This document shows, piece after piece, positions 37,883 to 46,305 of a stretch of DNA of 64,000 nucleotides. A model generated the notes under the pieces. It made no database searches. It was not told the DNA's origin and saw nothing but the letters and a program-made list of their open reading frames with translations. The DNA lies in contig NZ_JAFVMG010000001.1 of assembly GCF_017377745.1 (NCBI RefSeq), forward strand, positions 1 through 64,000, in the 5' to 3' direction. Position numbers and translations under genes: made by a program. Position 1 is the stretch's first letter; each line of letters opens with the position of its first letter. This stretch comes from Acetobacter suratthaniensis (lineage in GTDB: Bacteria > Pseudomonadota > Alphaproteobacteria > Acetobacterales > Acetobacteraceae).

Positions 37883-38287
37883 ATGCCAGAGCCGAGCAGT
37901 CAGAACGGATGTGGGCCAGCAGCCTGTGGCGCCCTCAGCCCTGAGCAGGAGCATATCCTGCGCGGGCATGGCACGGAGTATCCCGGCTCAAGCCCGCTTA
38001 ATCATGAAAAACGCGAGGGCGTGTATTGCTGTGCGGGCTGCGGCACGGTGTTGTTCAGTTCTGCTACCAAATATGAGAGCGGCAGTGGCTGGCCCTCATT
38101 CTGGCAGGCAGAGCCTGAAGGCGTTGCCACCCGGCGGGATACCAGCCACGGCATGGTGCGTGTCGAGGTACACTGTGCGCAGTGTGAGGGGCATCTGGGC
38201 CATGTATTCCCTGATGGGCCGCCGCCCACGGGAGAACGCTATTGTATCAATGGTCTGGCGCTGGTGTTCAGGCCCGCCAGAACATAA
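37883..38287 (+). CDS. msrB: Peptide-methionine (R)-S-oxide reductase MsrB
   Basis: A 134-residue protein. Two CxxC pairs for structural zinc (CAGC, CAQC), GSGWPSFW in the substrate pocket, [14 protein letters not shown], and the catalytic cysteine in [10 protein letters not shown]. It reduces methionine-R-sulfoxide in the cytosol using thioredoxin. The normal residue after CIN is Ser; Gly here is a mild variant. AAGGAGGCAG precedes the start. It is divergent from the amino-sugar operon. Confidence 0.95.
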   Translation: MPEPSSQNGCGPAACGALSPEQEHILRGHGTEYPGSSPLNHEKREGVYCCAGCGTVLFSSATKYESGSGWPSFWQAEPEGVATRRDTSHGMVRVEVHCAQCEGHLGHVFPDGPPPTGERYCINGLALVFRPART

Positions 38288-38328
38288 ACACGGCATAGCC
38301 GAGCGTATGCGCGGTGCTGTCTGCCGTA

Positions 38329-38982
38329 TCAGGCGGCAGGAAGCCCGTGGCGTCCGCCGACCGCGCGCAGGAAAAATGTCCATGCGCGGTTGAAATACGC
38401 CTCACGTTCAGCCTTGTTCCTGAGGGGGTCGAGCCCGAACAGGCTGTCTTCAAGCGGCCAGCCGGTAATCAGGCCTGTCAGCAGGTGGGCGGCGGTATCA
38501 TCCGCATTGCCGGGCTCGATCTGGCCTTTGCTTTCCGCAGCCTTGAGCAGGCGCACGATTGAATTATGGAAAGGCTGGCCGATGGCCTCCACTGCCTGCC
38601 GGAGTAGCGAGGGGTGGCGGTGTCCATCAGCAATCAAAATCCGGTAGGTGCCCAGTGAATCCGGCCGCAGCGTGAGATCGAGCAGCAGGGTGCTGATATG
38701 GCGCAGCTCCTCAAGCGGGTCTTTGAGCGGAGTGGCCGCCATGGCTTGCAGCACGGTGCCGGTCAGATCTGAAATAACCGCGATAAACAGCGCTTCCTTT
38801 GAGGGGTAGCGGCGGTAGATGGTCTGCTTGCTGGCGGAAGCCTTGCGGGCGATCTGGTCTATCGAGGTGCCCGCATAGCCATGCTGTACAAACAGGCCCG
38901 CTGCGATTTCCAGCAGATACTGGTCAAGTTCTTCCGTATCATGGGCCGTGGGGCGGCCGCACCGGCGCTTGCGGCCCTTCAT
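38329..38982 (-). CDS. TetR family transcriptional regulator
   Basis: A 217-residue regulator. The HTH lies at about residues 25-65 (GYAGTSIDQIARKASASKQT, IYRRYPSKEALF) after a basic N-terminus (MKGRKRRCGRP). The C-terminal domain is the TetR_C type found in AefR-like proteins. Start is not certain: 38997 (five residues upstream) is also possible and neither has a strong ribosome-binding site. No obvious target gene is divergent within 300 bases; dps follows on the same strand upstream. It ends close to msrB, convergent. Confidence 0.85.
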   Translation of the reverse strand: MKGRKRRCGRPTAHDTEELDQYLLEIAAGLFVQHGYAGTSIDQIARKASASKQTIYRRYPSKEALFIAVISDLTGTVLQAMAATPLKDPLEELRHISTLLLDLTLRPDSLGTYRILIADGHRHPSLLRQAVEAIGQPFHNSIVRLLKAAESKGQIEPGNADDTAAHLLTGLITGWPLEDSLFGLDPLRNKAEREAYFNRAWTFFLRAVGGRHGLPAA

Positions 38983-39318
38983 GCAGGGGTTAAGCATATC
39001 CAGCAGGCGGGTCGGGCGCCGTGTGGCATCCGTTTCTTTGCTGGAAGAAGGCGGGCGGGTCTCGGACACTGATCTGTTCGTTCTGCTCTTGCCTGCACGC
39101 GCAGGCATGCGGTGCTTTCTTGCTTGTTCCGGGGCTGGCGTAGGCCGTTGTCGGGTGTTTGTAGTCTGTCCGGTGAACAGGTTGCAAGCAAAGGATCACA
39201 CCCGCCCGACTGCCGGGGCGGTGGAACAGGCGGTCTGGCCCCTGATAAGGAGCCGGGGCATGCGCCAGCCATAAGAGCCCTTCTGGCGGGCCGCTCATGC
39301 GGCTGGCGCCAAACCCTG

Positions 39319-39852
39319 TCAGTCGTTTTTGCCAAAGGCCGGGCGGGTGCTTTCAAACAGGAACCACGTCCTGCGCTCGCCTTCGTCAATCCAGTTTTCA
39401 ATCAGGCTGGCGGTTGCGACATCATGCGCCTCGTCACACAGGTCATGCACGGCGCGCAGGCGGCGGACAAGTGTTTGGTTGTCTTCACGCAGTTCAGCCA
39501 GCATGTCTTCGGGCGTGACATATTCAGCGTCGTTGTCGGCAATGACCGTCTTGCGGCTGATTTCACCGATGGAATGCAGGGTTGTGCCACCGACTTTTCT
39601 GGCGCGTTCGGCCAGCGGGTCAGTCATGGCGAACAGTTCCTGACTCTGCTCATCCAGCAGCAGATGGTAGTCGCGGAAATGGCGGCCGCTCATGTGCCAG
39701 TGGAAATTTTTGGTCTTGATATACAGAGCAAAGACATCGGCCAGAACGTCCGCCAGCCCGGCTGTTACGGCGTGGAGTTTTTTTGCGTCCAGATCGCTGG
39801 GCGTGCCCAGATATTCGCGGATATGGGCTTGCGAGGCTGTCGTCTTGGTCAT
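39319..39852 (-). CDS. dps: Dps DNA-protection ferritin-like protein
   Basis: A 177-residue ferritin-like protein. The ferroxidase site motif KTKNFHWHMSGRHFRDYHLL is followed by LDEQSQELF, as in Dps. It oxidises Fe(II) with peroxide and stores it, protecting DNA in stationary phase and stress. The start at 39852 is chosen since residues further upstream do not fit the family. The C-terminus (WIDEGERRTWFLFESTR) is standard. Confidence 0.95.
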   Translation of the reverse strand: MTKTTASQAHIREYLGTPSDLDAKKLHAVTAGLADVLADVFALYIKTKNFHWHMSGRHFRDYHLLLDEQSQELFAMTDPLAERARKVGGTTLHSIGEISRKTVIADNDAEYVTPEDMLAELREDNQTLVRRLRAVHDLCDEAHDVATASLIENWIDEGERRTWFLFESTRPAFGKND

Positions 39853-40052
39853 GGTTTCGGCCTTTTTTCCGTTAATAACCAACGTGCAGTCAGGGTGTGT
39901 ATGCCAGACTGCCTGTGGTTTACGTGGCGGCTGCGCTCCGCCATGCAAGGGAGGCCCATGAAGATGGGGAGAAAAAACGCCCCATCGCACGGAAACGTGA
40001 AAACAATGACAACCTTGTGACAGACCTTGGCGCAGCCTTAATGCGCCATAGG

Positions 40053-41027
40053 CTAGGGGGTGCTTTCGTATTCCTCTTTCAATGGGCGGCTGAGTAGTTG
40101 GGCCTGTGCGTGAGACAAGGTAAGCCGCCCCTCCAGAAAAGCCGCAATGCACTGGGTGATCGGGGCTTCCACACCTGCCTGAGCGGCCAGGGTTACAAGC
40201 GCATCGGCCGTGGTTACGCCTTCCGCGACACCGGGCAGGCTGGCCAGAGCTTCGGTGGTGGAGGCACCGCTGCCAAGGGCCAGCCCCATGCGGTAATTGC
40301 GTGATTGATTGCCCGTGCAGGTCAGTAGCAGATCGCCCAGCCCGGCCAGTCCGGCCAGTGTGGCGGCTTGCCCACCCAACGCGCAGGCCAGTCGTGTTAT
40401 TTCCGCCAGACCGCGCGTAATCAGAGCGGCACGGGCATTTTCGCCCAGTCCCGCACCAATGCAGATGCCTGCCGCAACAGCGATGACATTCTTGGCAGCC
40501 CCCCCCAGTTGCACCCCGGTGCAGTCCTGACTGGCGTAAAGGCGGAAAAGCGGCGTAGCCAGTGTGTCGGTCAGGTGGCGGGCCAGAGCGATTTGCGGTG
40601 CGGCAATGACCGCAGCAGCAGGTAGGCCCGCGGCAATTTCATGCGCGAAATTGGGGCCGGATAACACGGCGCCCGGCACATCGGGGCGTTCACGCGCGAG
40701 AATATCGAGCGGGAAGGCAAGACTCTGCCGTTCTATGCCTTTGCAGCACAGAATGGCCGGTATGCCTGTGGGGAGCAGCGGCATAATGCTGGACAGGGAC
40801 TGCGTAGGGATAGCCACCAGCACAGCTTCATATGCGGTATCTGCCAGTGTTGATGTCACCTGCACGGAGGCCGAGAGCGGAAAATCGGGCAGGCGGGGCA
40901 TAGCGCCCGATGGCAGCGTGCTGGTGGACCGGGCCCACAGGTGAACCTGTGCGCCAGTGCGGGCAACATGCAGGGCCAACGCTGTACCCCATGCGCCAGC
41001 ACCCATGACAAGAAACGGTTTGTTCAT
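40053..41027 (-). CDS. gpsA: Glycerol-3-phosphate dehydrogenase [NAD(P)+]
   Basis: A 324-residue enzyme. N-terminal Rossmann motif GAGAWGTALA at residues 8-17, KG segment CCKGIE, catalytic lysine in GGAAKNVIAVAAG, and the C-terminal GLAGLGDLLLTCTG. It reduces dihydroxyacetone phosphate to sn-glycerol 3-phosphate for phospholipid synthesis in the cytosol. The start MNKPFLVMG at 41027 places the Rossmann motif at its usual position. Confidence 0.97.
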   Translation of the reverse strand: MNKPFLVMGAGAWGTALALHVARTGAQVHLWARSTSTLPSGAMPRLPDFPLSASVQVTSTLADTAYEAVLVAIPTQSLSSIMPLLPTGIPAILCCKGIERQSLAFPLDILARERPDVPGAVLSGPNFAHEIAAGLPAAAVIAAPQIALARHLTDTLATPLFRLYASQDCTGVQLGGAAKNVIAVAAGICIGAGLGENARAALITRGLAEITRLACALGGQAATLAGLAGLGDLLLTCTGNQSRNYRMGLALGSGASTTEALASLPGVAEGVTTADALVTLAAQAGVEAPITQCIAAFLEGRLTLSHAQAQLLSRPLKEEYESTP

Positions 41028-41111
41028 GCTTCGAGCCGTGCCAGAAGCCCCGCTGTTACGCAAGATCACCTGTTCTGGCCTGATGATCTGTTTTGCTGGT
41101 GTCTGCCGCGT

Positions 41112-41354
41112 TCAGGCAGACAGTGCGATTCCAGCTTCGGCTGCGGGGGCCATAGCCTGCCGGGCTGCGGCTTCATGGGCAAGCTGGTGCTTTTTACGGG
41201 CTTCGCGCAGCAGGCACACAACACCCTGCACGCAGTTGCCGCACTGTGCCCGGCATCCGCGCGCGGCATAAACCTCGCGTGGGTGGGTTGCGCCACCAGC
41301 GACTGCGGTTTCCACATCAACATGGGTAAGTCGGTTACACGAACAGACAACCAT
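41112..41354 (-). CDS. Bacterioferritin-associated ferredoxin (Bfd)-like protein
   Basis: An 80-residue 2Fe-2S protein. The four ligands are Cys4 and Cys6 (VCSCN) and the QCGNC pair near residue 39, the Bfd pattern. Bfd docks on bacterioferritin and passes electrons that release stored iron. Expression under iron limitation is suggested by the A/T-rich Fur-like box just upstream. Confidence 0.85.
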   Translation of the reverse strand: MVVCSCNRLTHVDVETAVAGGATHPREVYAARGCRAQCGNCVQGVVCLLREARKKHQLAHEAAARQAMAPAAEAGIALSA

Positions 41355-41397
41355 AGATCACAGTCCTGAGTCGTTGCGTCCTGAAGCGACGATAACA

Positions 41398-41418
41398 ACA
41401 AATGATAATTAGTCGCAA
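41398..41418. promoter_or_regulatory. Fur-like iron box upstream of the bfd gene
   Basis: The minus strand reads TGCGACTAATTATCATTTG, close to the GATAAT-type Fur consensus, about 50 bases before the bfd start. Assigned by resemblance only. Confidence 0.4.
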
Positions 41419-41508
41419 TACTTTTGTGTGGAATCCTGTCTCAGGGGCTTTTGGGTAGCCCCTGCTGAGCCTGCGCCAGCGCGTTGGATGGCGCATATAA
41501 GCGGGCAG

Positions 41509-41991
41509 TCAGGGAATAACGATCGTGCTGCCAGCCTTGACCCTATCCAGTGCAATCAGGGAGCGATAACTCGCAACCGAGTCATTTTGCGCGAAAAGGC
41601 GGCGGGTGATTTCCTCGTAAGCACTCATATCTGGTGCAACGACAATCAGGATAAAGCTGATACCCCCTGTCACGTAGTAACATTGCTGAACTTCCGGCGC
41701 GCTGCGAAAGAGGGTTTTTGCGGTATCGACCGTTTCAATACGCTCATCCTTGAGGCGTATTTCCACAATGGCGGTAATGCTCATGCTGACTGCCTGCACA
41801 TTCACCACAGCGGTATTGCCAGCAATGATTCCCGCATTTTCCATGGCGGCAATCCGCCTTTGCACGGCTGCGGCTGAAAGATTGACCCGTTCGGCAATCT
41901 GCCGCTGCGGCATTCTGTTGTCTTTCTGGACAATGCGCAGAATGGCCCTGTCGAACTCATCCAGCGGGCGAGGGGTGTTTTTTTTGCTCAT
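41509..41991 (-). CDS. Lrp/AsnC family transcriptional regulator
   Basis: A 160-residue regulator. N-terminal winged HTH (LDEFDRAILRIVQKDNRMPQ, RQIAERVNLSAAAVQRRIAA) and a C-terminal RAM effector domain. The start at 41991 (MSKKNTPRPLDEFDR) is typical. It is divergent from a DMT-family exporter gene, the common arrangement in which the regulator senses an amino acid and activates its efflux. Confidence 0.92.
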   Translation of the reverse strand: MSKKNTPRPLDEFDRAILRIVQKDNRMPQRQIAERVNLSAAAVQRRIAAMENAGIIAGNTAVVNVQAVSMSITAIVEIRLKDERIETVDTAKTLFRSAPEVQQCYYVTGGISFILIVVAPDMSAYEEITRRLFAQNDSVASYRSLIALDRVKAGSTIVIP

Positions 41992-42081
41992 ATGCGAGTT
42001 TTTGTTGCATTCAGGTGACCAATCAAGAGCGCAAAAATCACTTTCCTGATGATATGTCTCTGTCGCAAGGAGACAACAGGC

Positions 42082-43077
42082 GTGACGATCATGGCAAATA
42101 ACCAACAGGCAGATACGGCAGGGGCTATTCCTCTGGGCATGCTGTGTGGCGCAGGGGCTGGCGCGTTATGGGGGCTGGTTTTTCTGGCGCCCGAACTGGC
42201 CCGCCCGTTTACGCCGTTGCAGGTCGCGGTTGGGCGTTATCTTGCCTATGGGCTTCTCTCCGTCATCATGATTGCGCCACGTTGGAAAAATCTCAAACGC
42301 AGTATAACGAAAAAAGACTGGGAGGCCCTGTTCTGGCTCTCGTTATGCGGCAATATTGTCTATTATGTCATGCTCTCGCAGGCTGTGCAGAAAGGCGGCA
42401 TTGCGCTGTCATCGCTGGTGATCGGGTTTTTGCCTGTCACGGTTACAATCATTGGCAGTAAAGATAAGGGAGCGGTGTCTTTTCTCGCTCTTCTGCCCTC
42501 GTTGCTGTTCTGTCTGGCTGGGGCGCTGTGCATTACCTGGCAGGCTTTTGATGCGCCTCAGGCGGGCAGTCATTCAGTGAGCGGCTTTTTCTGTGCGCTT
42601 GTAGCGCTTGTTTTGTGGACGGCTTATGCTGTGGGCAACAGTCGTTGTCTTGTGCGGCTGCATGCCTTGTCTGTTCATGACTGGAACCTGTTGACCGGCA
42701 TTGTCACGGGGGCACAGGCGTTACTACTCAGCCCGGTTGCGCTTTTAAGCGGGCCCTTGAATTATGATGCCGGGACGTTGGGGCGGTTTGTGGCCGTATC
42801 CTGTGCGGTGGCCGTTGTCGCGTCCATTTTCGGTAATGCCTTGTGGAACCGCATGAGCCGATTGGTACCGCTGACCATGACCGGGCAGATGATCCTGTTC
42901 GAAACTTTCTTTGCGCTGATTTACGGTTTTCTATGGGAGAGCCGGTGGCCGCGCCCGCTTGAGGTTGTGGCTTTTGTCTGCATTACTCTGAGCGTGCTTA
43001 CCTGCGTTTCAGTACATCATAAACACGCCACCAGAGGGCGCAGGGCCGTCGATGGCTTGATGGAAAATGGAGTATAA
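42082..43077 (+). CDS. DMT/EamA family transporter
   Basis: A 331-residue membrane protein with ten hydrophobic helices in two EamA repeats (GAGALWGLVFLAPELARPF, FETFFALIYGFLWESRWPRP). It probably exports an amino acid or related metabolite. The GTG at 42082 has AAGGAG nine bases upstream; the ATG at 42091 is an alternative. The divergent Lrp/AsnC gene is probably its regulator. It ends just before csaA (4 bases apart), so co-transcription is likely. Confidence 0.88.
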   Translation: MTIMANNQQADTAGAIPLGMLCGAGAGALWGLVFLAPELARPFTPLQVAVGRYLAYGLLSVIMIAPRWKNLKRSITKKDWEALFWLSLCGNIVYYVMLSQAVQKGGIALSSLVIGFLPVTVTIIGSKDKGAVSFLALLPSLLFCLAGALCITWQAFDAPQAGSHSVSGFFCALVALVLWTAYAVGNSRCLVRLHALSVHDWNLLTGIVTGAQALLLSPVALLSGPLNYDAGTLGRFVAVSCAVAVVASIFGNALWNRMSRLVPLTMTGQMILFETFFALIYGFLWESRWPRPLEVVAFVCITLSVLTCVSVHHKHATRGRRAVDGLMENGV

Positions 43078-43081
43078 TGTC

Positions 43082-43420
43082 ATGTCCACACTCTCATTTG
43101 ATGATTTCATGAAAGTGGATATCCGCGTTGGCACAATTGTTGATGTCCAGCCTTTTCCAGAAGCCCGTAAACCCGCATGGAAACTGACCATTGATCTCGG
43201 GACGGAAATCGGCACCAAGCGTTCGAGTGCTCAGATTACAGATTTATATGGTATCGAGGATCTGGTTGGCCGACAGGTTGCCTGCGTGGTTAATCTTTCA
43301 CCACGTCAGATTGGCCCTTTTCTCTCAGAAGTGCTGACACTCGGCTTTCCCGATGCCACTCACAACGTGGTTTTGGTAGCCCCGGAACGAGCAGTGCCCA
43401 ATGGTAGCCGTCTGTTTTAA
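43082..43420 (+). CDS. csaA: CsaA-type tRNA-binding chaperone
   Basis: A 112-residue OB-fold protein with the tRNA-binding motif FMKVDIRVGTIVDVQ and the dimer segment VACVVNLSPRQIGPF. CsaA has Sec-related chaperone activity and binds tRNA. Length matches the family. GGAG at 43069-43072 precedes the ATG. It is the last chromosomal gene before the integrated element. Confidence 0.92.
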   Translation: MSTLSFDDFMKVDIRVGTIVDVQPFPEARKPAWKLTIDLGTEIGTKRSSAQITDLYGIEDLVGRQVACVVNLSPRQIGPFLSEVLTLGFPDATHNVVLVAPERAVPNGSRLF

Positions 43421-43504
43421 ATGCGGGTGAAAGAAAGAGCGTTTTGCAATAACAGGGCTTTATAAAGCACGCTAGAAAAGACAGATTTTTTGGGTAAACC
43501 GTTG

Positions 43505-43527
43505 CAGGCGGCTGGTGGAGCTGAGGG
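43505..43527. repeat. attL: left copy of the 23-bp direct repeat
   Basis: Identical to 59318-59340. It contains the complement of the last bases of tRNA-Ala including CCA. Bases on both sides differ from the right copy, so the identity is exactly 23 bp. The rest of the tRNA is absent here. Confidence 0.9.
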
Positions 43528-43552
43528 CCACTAATCCGGCTTCTCTGGGCGG

Positions 43553-43581
43553 TTCTGTCTGGCGCAAATTCGTGCTATAAT
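43553..43581 (+). promoter_or_regulatory. Candidate integrase promoter
   Basis: A consensus TATAAT at 43576-43581 with TTCTGT 17 bases before it as a weak -35. It lies about 95 bases before the integrase start. Confidence 0.45.
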
Positions 43582-43648
43582 ATCAATGATTTGCAAGATA
43601 GTCCGTCCCCCTGTGTGTCTGCCCGACTTTGCTTGGCGCAGTTTTTAA

Positions 43649-43668
43649 GGGGGGTTTTAAGAGGGGTA
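43649..43668. repeat. Left copy of a 20-bp element-end repeat (putative integrase arm site)
   Basis: GGGGGGTTTTAAGAGGGGTA, identical and in the same orientation to 59251-59270. It lies 122 bases inside attL and ends nine bases before the integrase ATG, where it also supplies the ribosome-binding site GAGGGG. Confidence 0.7.
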
Positions 43669-43676
43669 TCCCGGTT

Positions 43677-44879
43677 ATGAGTCGGGTTTCACCACACCAG
43701 CTTACGGCTCGACAGGTCAGCGCCCTTAAAGACGGGGCGCTGGCGGACGGAGGCGGCTTGTGGCTGGTCGCTCAGGGAGGGGCCAAGTCCTGGTATTTCC
43801 GCTTCACCAGCCCCGTGACCGGCAAGCGGCGGGAAATGGGAATCGGCTCGGTGGCCAACATCACGCTGGCGGATGCCCGCAGGCGTGCGACCGAGGCCCG
43901 CCACCAAATGGCGGATGGCTTAGACCCCATAGACGAACGGCGCAGGCAGAAGGCGCAGGATCGCAAGGAAACCGGCATCACCTTTGCCGAGGTCGCCCAG
44001 CGCTATATCAAGGAGATGACACCCGGCTGGCGGGATCCACGGGCTGCCACCATATGGACAAGCTCTCTCAAGCGACTGGCCTTCCCCATTGTCGGCGCCA
44101 ATCCGGTTGCAGAGGTGGAAACGAAGGACGTGCTGTCCATCCTCCGCCCGATCTGGCAGACCACGACAGAGACGGCCGACCGGTTGCGGGGCCGCATCGA
44201 ACGGATCCTCGATTATGCCCGCACGCATGGCTGGCGCGATGGTGAGAACCCGGCCCGCTGGCGGGGGCATCTGGCCAATATCCTGCCCAAGCCGTCCGCT
44301 GTCACAAAGGTGCGACACCATGCCGCCGTACCCCGGCAGGACATTGCCCGCGTCATGGCCAGGCTGGTCGAATCGGAAGGGATGGCGGCCAAGGCCGTGC
44401 GCTTCACCTGCCTGACGGCCGTGCGCTCTGGCGAGGTCAGACACGCTATCTGGCTGGAAATCGACATGACCGCCCAGATTTGGACTATCCCGGCCGAGCG
44501 GATGAAAACCGGCAAGGAACACCGCGTCCCGCTTTCGGAAGGTGCAATGGCTATTCTGCATGAAGTCCTGCCCCTGCGCGACCGGCGGGCGGGCGATCTC
44601 GTTTTCCCGGGCGCGAAGCGAGGCCGTCCGTTATCAGATGTGGCGTTGTCCAAGGCCCTGCACCTGGCCGCCGGCACAAAAGAAGTGACCGTGCACGGCC
44701 TACGCTCCACATTCCGCGACTGGGCGGCCGAGGAGACTGATTACCCGCGGGAAGTAGCCGAAATGGCTCTGGCCCATGCCATCAGTGACAAAGTGGAAGC
44801 CGCTTATAGGCGAGGCGACCTGTTTGATAAGCGGCGGGAGATGATGGCTGAATGGTTCGTAGTTCAACAATCCACCTGA
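43677..44879 (+). CDS. Tyrosine-type site-specific integrase
   Basis: A 400-residue integrase of the P4/DUF4102 branch. N-terminal arm-binding domain (LTARQVSALKDGALADGGGL, MGIGSVANITLADARRRATE), a central core-binding domain, and a C-terminal catalytic domain with Arg in TAVRSGEVRHA, HGLRSTFRDWA (His-x-x-Arg), and the late nucleophile region ISDKVEAAYRRGDLF with Tyr. It inserts the element into the tRNA-Ala 3' end. ATG at 43677 has GAGGGG at a spacing of ten. The 3' end overlaps the convergent hicB by 16 bases. Confidence 0.95.
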   Translation: MSRVSPHQLTARQVSALKDGALADGGGLWLVAQGGAKSWYFRFTSPVTGKRREMGIGSVANITLADARRRATEARHQMADGLDPIDERRRQKAQDRKETGITFAEVAQRYIKEMTPGWRDPRAATIWTSSLKRLAFPIVGANPVAEVETKDVLSILRPIWQTTTETADRLRGRIERILDYARTHGWRDGENPARWRGHLANILPKPSAVTKVRHHAAVPRQDIARVMARLVESEGMAAKAVRFTCLTAVRSGEVRHAIWLEIDMTAQIWTIPAERMKTGKEHRVPLSEGAMAILHEVLPLRDRRAGDLVFPGAKRGRPLSDVALSKALHLAAGTKEVTVHGLRSTFRDWAAEETDYPREVAEMALAHAISDKVEAAYRRGDLFDKRREMMAEWFVVQQST

Positions 44880-45196
44880 GATAGAGCATCCGCCACCAGC
44901 CGGTTAAGGCTCACTCCACGGGCAGCAGCAATTTCAGCGGCGCGCGCATGAACATCCTCGGGCAGGCGCACGACGAACCGGCCGGAGTAGTGCTTGACCG
45001 GATCCAGCCCCTTTTCGGCGCACATCTCAAGGAACACGCGCAGCGAGGTCTCGCCTTCCTGCTGGAGACCTCCAACACTGTCAGCATAGAAGTCTGCCCC
45101 GCCGTTGAGGCCCAGAAACTCACCCCGGAACATGCCGATTTCCGGGTCAAACTGAATGACAGCCCGATGGCCGCCAATTTCCATCACATTATTCAT
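44864..45196 (-). CDS. hicB: HicB family antitoxin
   Basis: A 110-residue antitoxin. The N-terminal partial RNase H fold (IQFDPEIGMFRGEFLGLNGG, FYADSVGGLQQEGETSL) neutralises HicA, and the C-terminal ribbon-helix-helix (RLPEDVHARAAEIAAARGVS) binds the operator. ATG at 45196 overlaps the hicA stop (ATGA), which fixes the start; an in-frame ATG at 45223 lies inside hicA. It probably stabilises the element. Confidence 0.9.
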   Translation of the reverse strand: MNNVMEIGGHRAVIQFDPEIGMFRGEFLGLNGGADFYADSVGGLQQEGETSLRVFLEMCAEKGLDPVKHYSGRFVVRLPEDVHARAAEIAAARGVSLNRLVADALSQVDC

Positions 45197-45447
45197 GGTG
45201 TCACCCCATTTGCTTCGAGCCATTTTCGTATGGATGCAACGGCCCCTTTGTCTGTATCCGGCTTTGGATGAGGCCGATGGAACACCCGCACCTCACCGAA
45301 CAGGAACATACCAACGCGAGAACCTTCGCGCTCTGAAACCTCACCACCGAGGGACACGAACAGCGCTTCAATATCCGCCCACGGCACATTGCCGGATACG
45401 GGACGTTTGAAGATCAGTTCCAGCGTGCGGCGATGCTTAGCTTTCAT
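45193..45447 (-). CDS. hicA: HicA family toxin
   Basis: An 84-residue double-stranded-RNA-binding-fold toxin. LIFKRPVSGNVPWADIEALF and the ending DKGAVASIRKWLEANG are family-typical. The usual SHHxF catalytic segment is replaced by GSRVGMFLFGEVRVFHRPHP, as in a recognised alphaproteobacterial subgroup, with histidines in HRPHP. HicA cleaves mRNA when unbound. It is encoded first, followed by hicB, with a palindrome upstream. Confidence 0.88.
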   Translation of the reverse strand: MKAKHRRTLELIFKRPVSGNVPWADIEALFVSLGGEVSEREGSRVGMFLFGEVRVFHRPHPKPDTDKGAVASIRKWLEANGVTP

Positions 45448-45454
45448 AGCATGA

Positions 45455-45477
45455 TTGATACTGATTTATAGTATCAA
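45455..45477. promoter_or_regulatory. hicAB operator/promoter palindrome
   Basis: TTGATACT-GATTTAT-AGTATCAA, a perfect 8-bp inverted repeat eight bases upstream of hicA. Its A/T-rich centre could also be the -10 region, giving autorepression by HicB. Confidence 0.6.
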
Positions 45478-45729
45478 ATGCAAGAGGGGACTGGGGTGCT
45501 TGGCCGAACCGACATGCCTTGCATAGTTAGATACGCGCGTTGCACAATTGAGGTGCGACCGTTGTACAATTAAGAGGTCACGGGGTTACGGGTTCGCATC
45601 TGGTTTTCAGTTTGGATGGCCTGCATGCCTTGCAGTTCCAATTTGGGTCGCCTGCTCCAGCCTCTGCATCGCAGTTCCGGCGACCACTTTCTATTGTACT
45701 GACTGCCGCTCCTGTACTATGATTTTGGC
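45478..45729. promoter_or_regulatory. Intergenic region before rusA with repeated TTGNACAATT motifs
   Basis: No gene. CGTTGCACAATTGAG (about 45538) and CGTTGTACAATTAAG (about 45558) are imperfect direct repeats about 20 bases apart; TTGGACAATTGAAG recurs near 53765. Their role is unknown. Confidence 0.35.
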
Positions 45730-46170
45730 ATGGAACCCGCGGCATCCGAACAGCCCATTTACCGTATCATCATCCCTGGTCTGCTGAGGGCCAAAGGCCG
45801 CCCACGCTTTGGGAACGGACGCACTTTTACCGATGCCAAAACGGTGCAGGCTGAAAAGCATATCCAGCGCCACGCCATAGAGCAGATTGGCAAGCCATGC
45901 CTGAGCGGGCCGCTTCATGTTTCCCTGACAATCAACATTGCACCACCCCCGTCATGGAGTAGGAAGAAGACAGCAGATGCGTTGGCAGGGCGCATACTCC
46001 CAACCAGCAGGCCAGACATAGACAATCAGATGAAGACCGCAGCGGATGCCTTAAACGGTATCGCGTGGAAAGATGATGCCCAGATTGTGGATGCCAACCT
46101 GTCGCGCCGCTACGGGCCGGAGAGCGTGACCGTGATTGTTGTACGGCGTCTAAATTCATTGTGCGTATAA
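45730..46170 (+). CDS. rusA: RusA family Holliday junction endonuclease
   Basis: A 146-residue protein. N-terminal RAKGRPRFGNGRTFTDAKT, then the metal-binding aspartates in SRPDIDNQMKTAADALNG and WKDDAQIVD, matching the three catalytic Asp residues of RusA. It resolves Holliday junctions in phage replication and recombination and acts as a dimer. The gene stands alone on the plus strand, and a strong hairpin lies 100 bases downstream. Confidence 0.92.
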   Translation: MEPAASEQPIYRIIIPGLLRAKGRPRFGNGRTFTDAKTVQAEKHIQRHAIEQIGKPCLSGPLHVSLTINIAPPPSWSRKKTADALAGRILPTSRPDIDNQMKTAADALNGIAWKDDAQIVDANLSRRYGPESVTVIVVRRLNSLCV

Positions 46171-46270
46171 TTTTCAGCCACCAATTTAAAAGTATACAGC
46201 CAAGAAAAATTACATGCTACTGCGCTCAATATCTCAAGATAATTATAAAAATGAAAGCAGCATAATAATA

Positions 46271-46296
46271 CGAGGGAGATAAAAATATCTCCCTCG
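46271..46296. terminator. Bidirectional hairpin between rusA and the small minus-strand gene
   Basis: CGAGGGAGAT-AAAAAT-ATCTCCCTCG, a perfect 10-bp stem flanked by A/T-rich sequence. It lies nine bases past the stop of the small gene on the minus strand. Confidence 0.65.
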
Positions 46297-46305
46297 TAAA
46301 TTATT

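Noticed and set aside
43505-43545. Second tRNA gene at the left end of the element
   Set aside because: Only the 3' end of tRNA-Ala is present (attL); anticodon and acceptor 5' strand are missing.
45548-45787. Frame of 79 codons before rusA
   Set aside because: Cysteine-rich, unlike any family, and overlaps the rusA start; the region is better read as regulatory.
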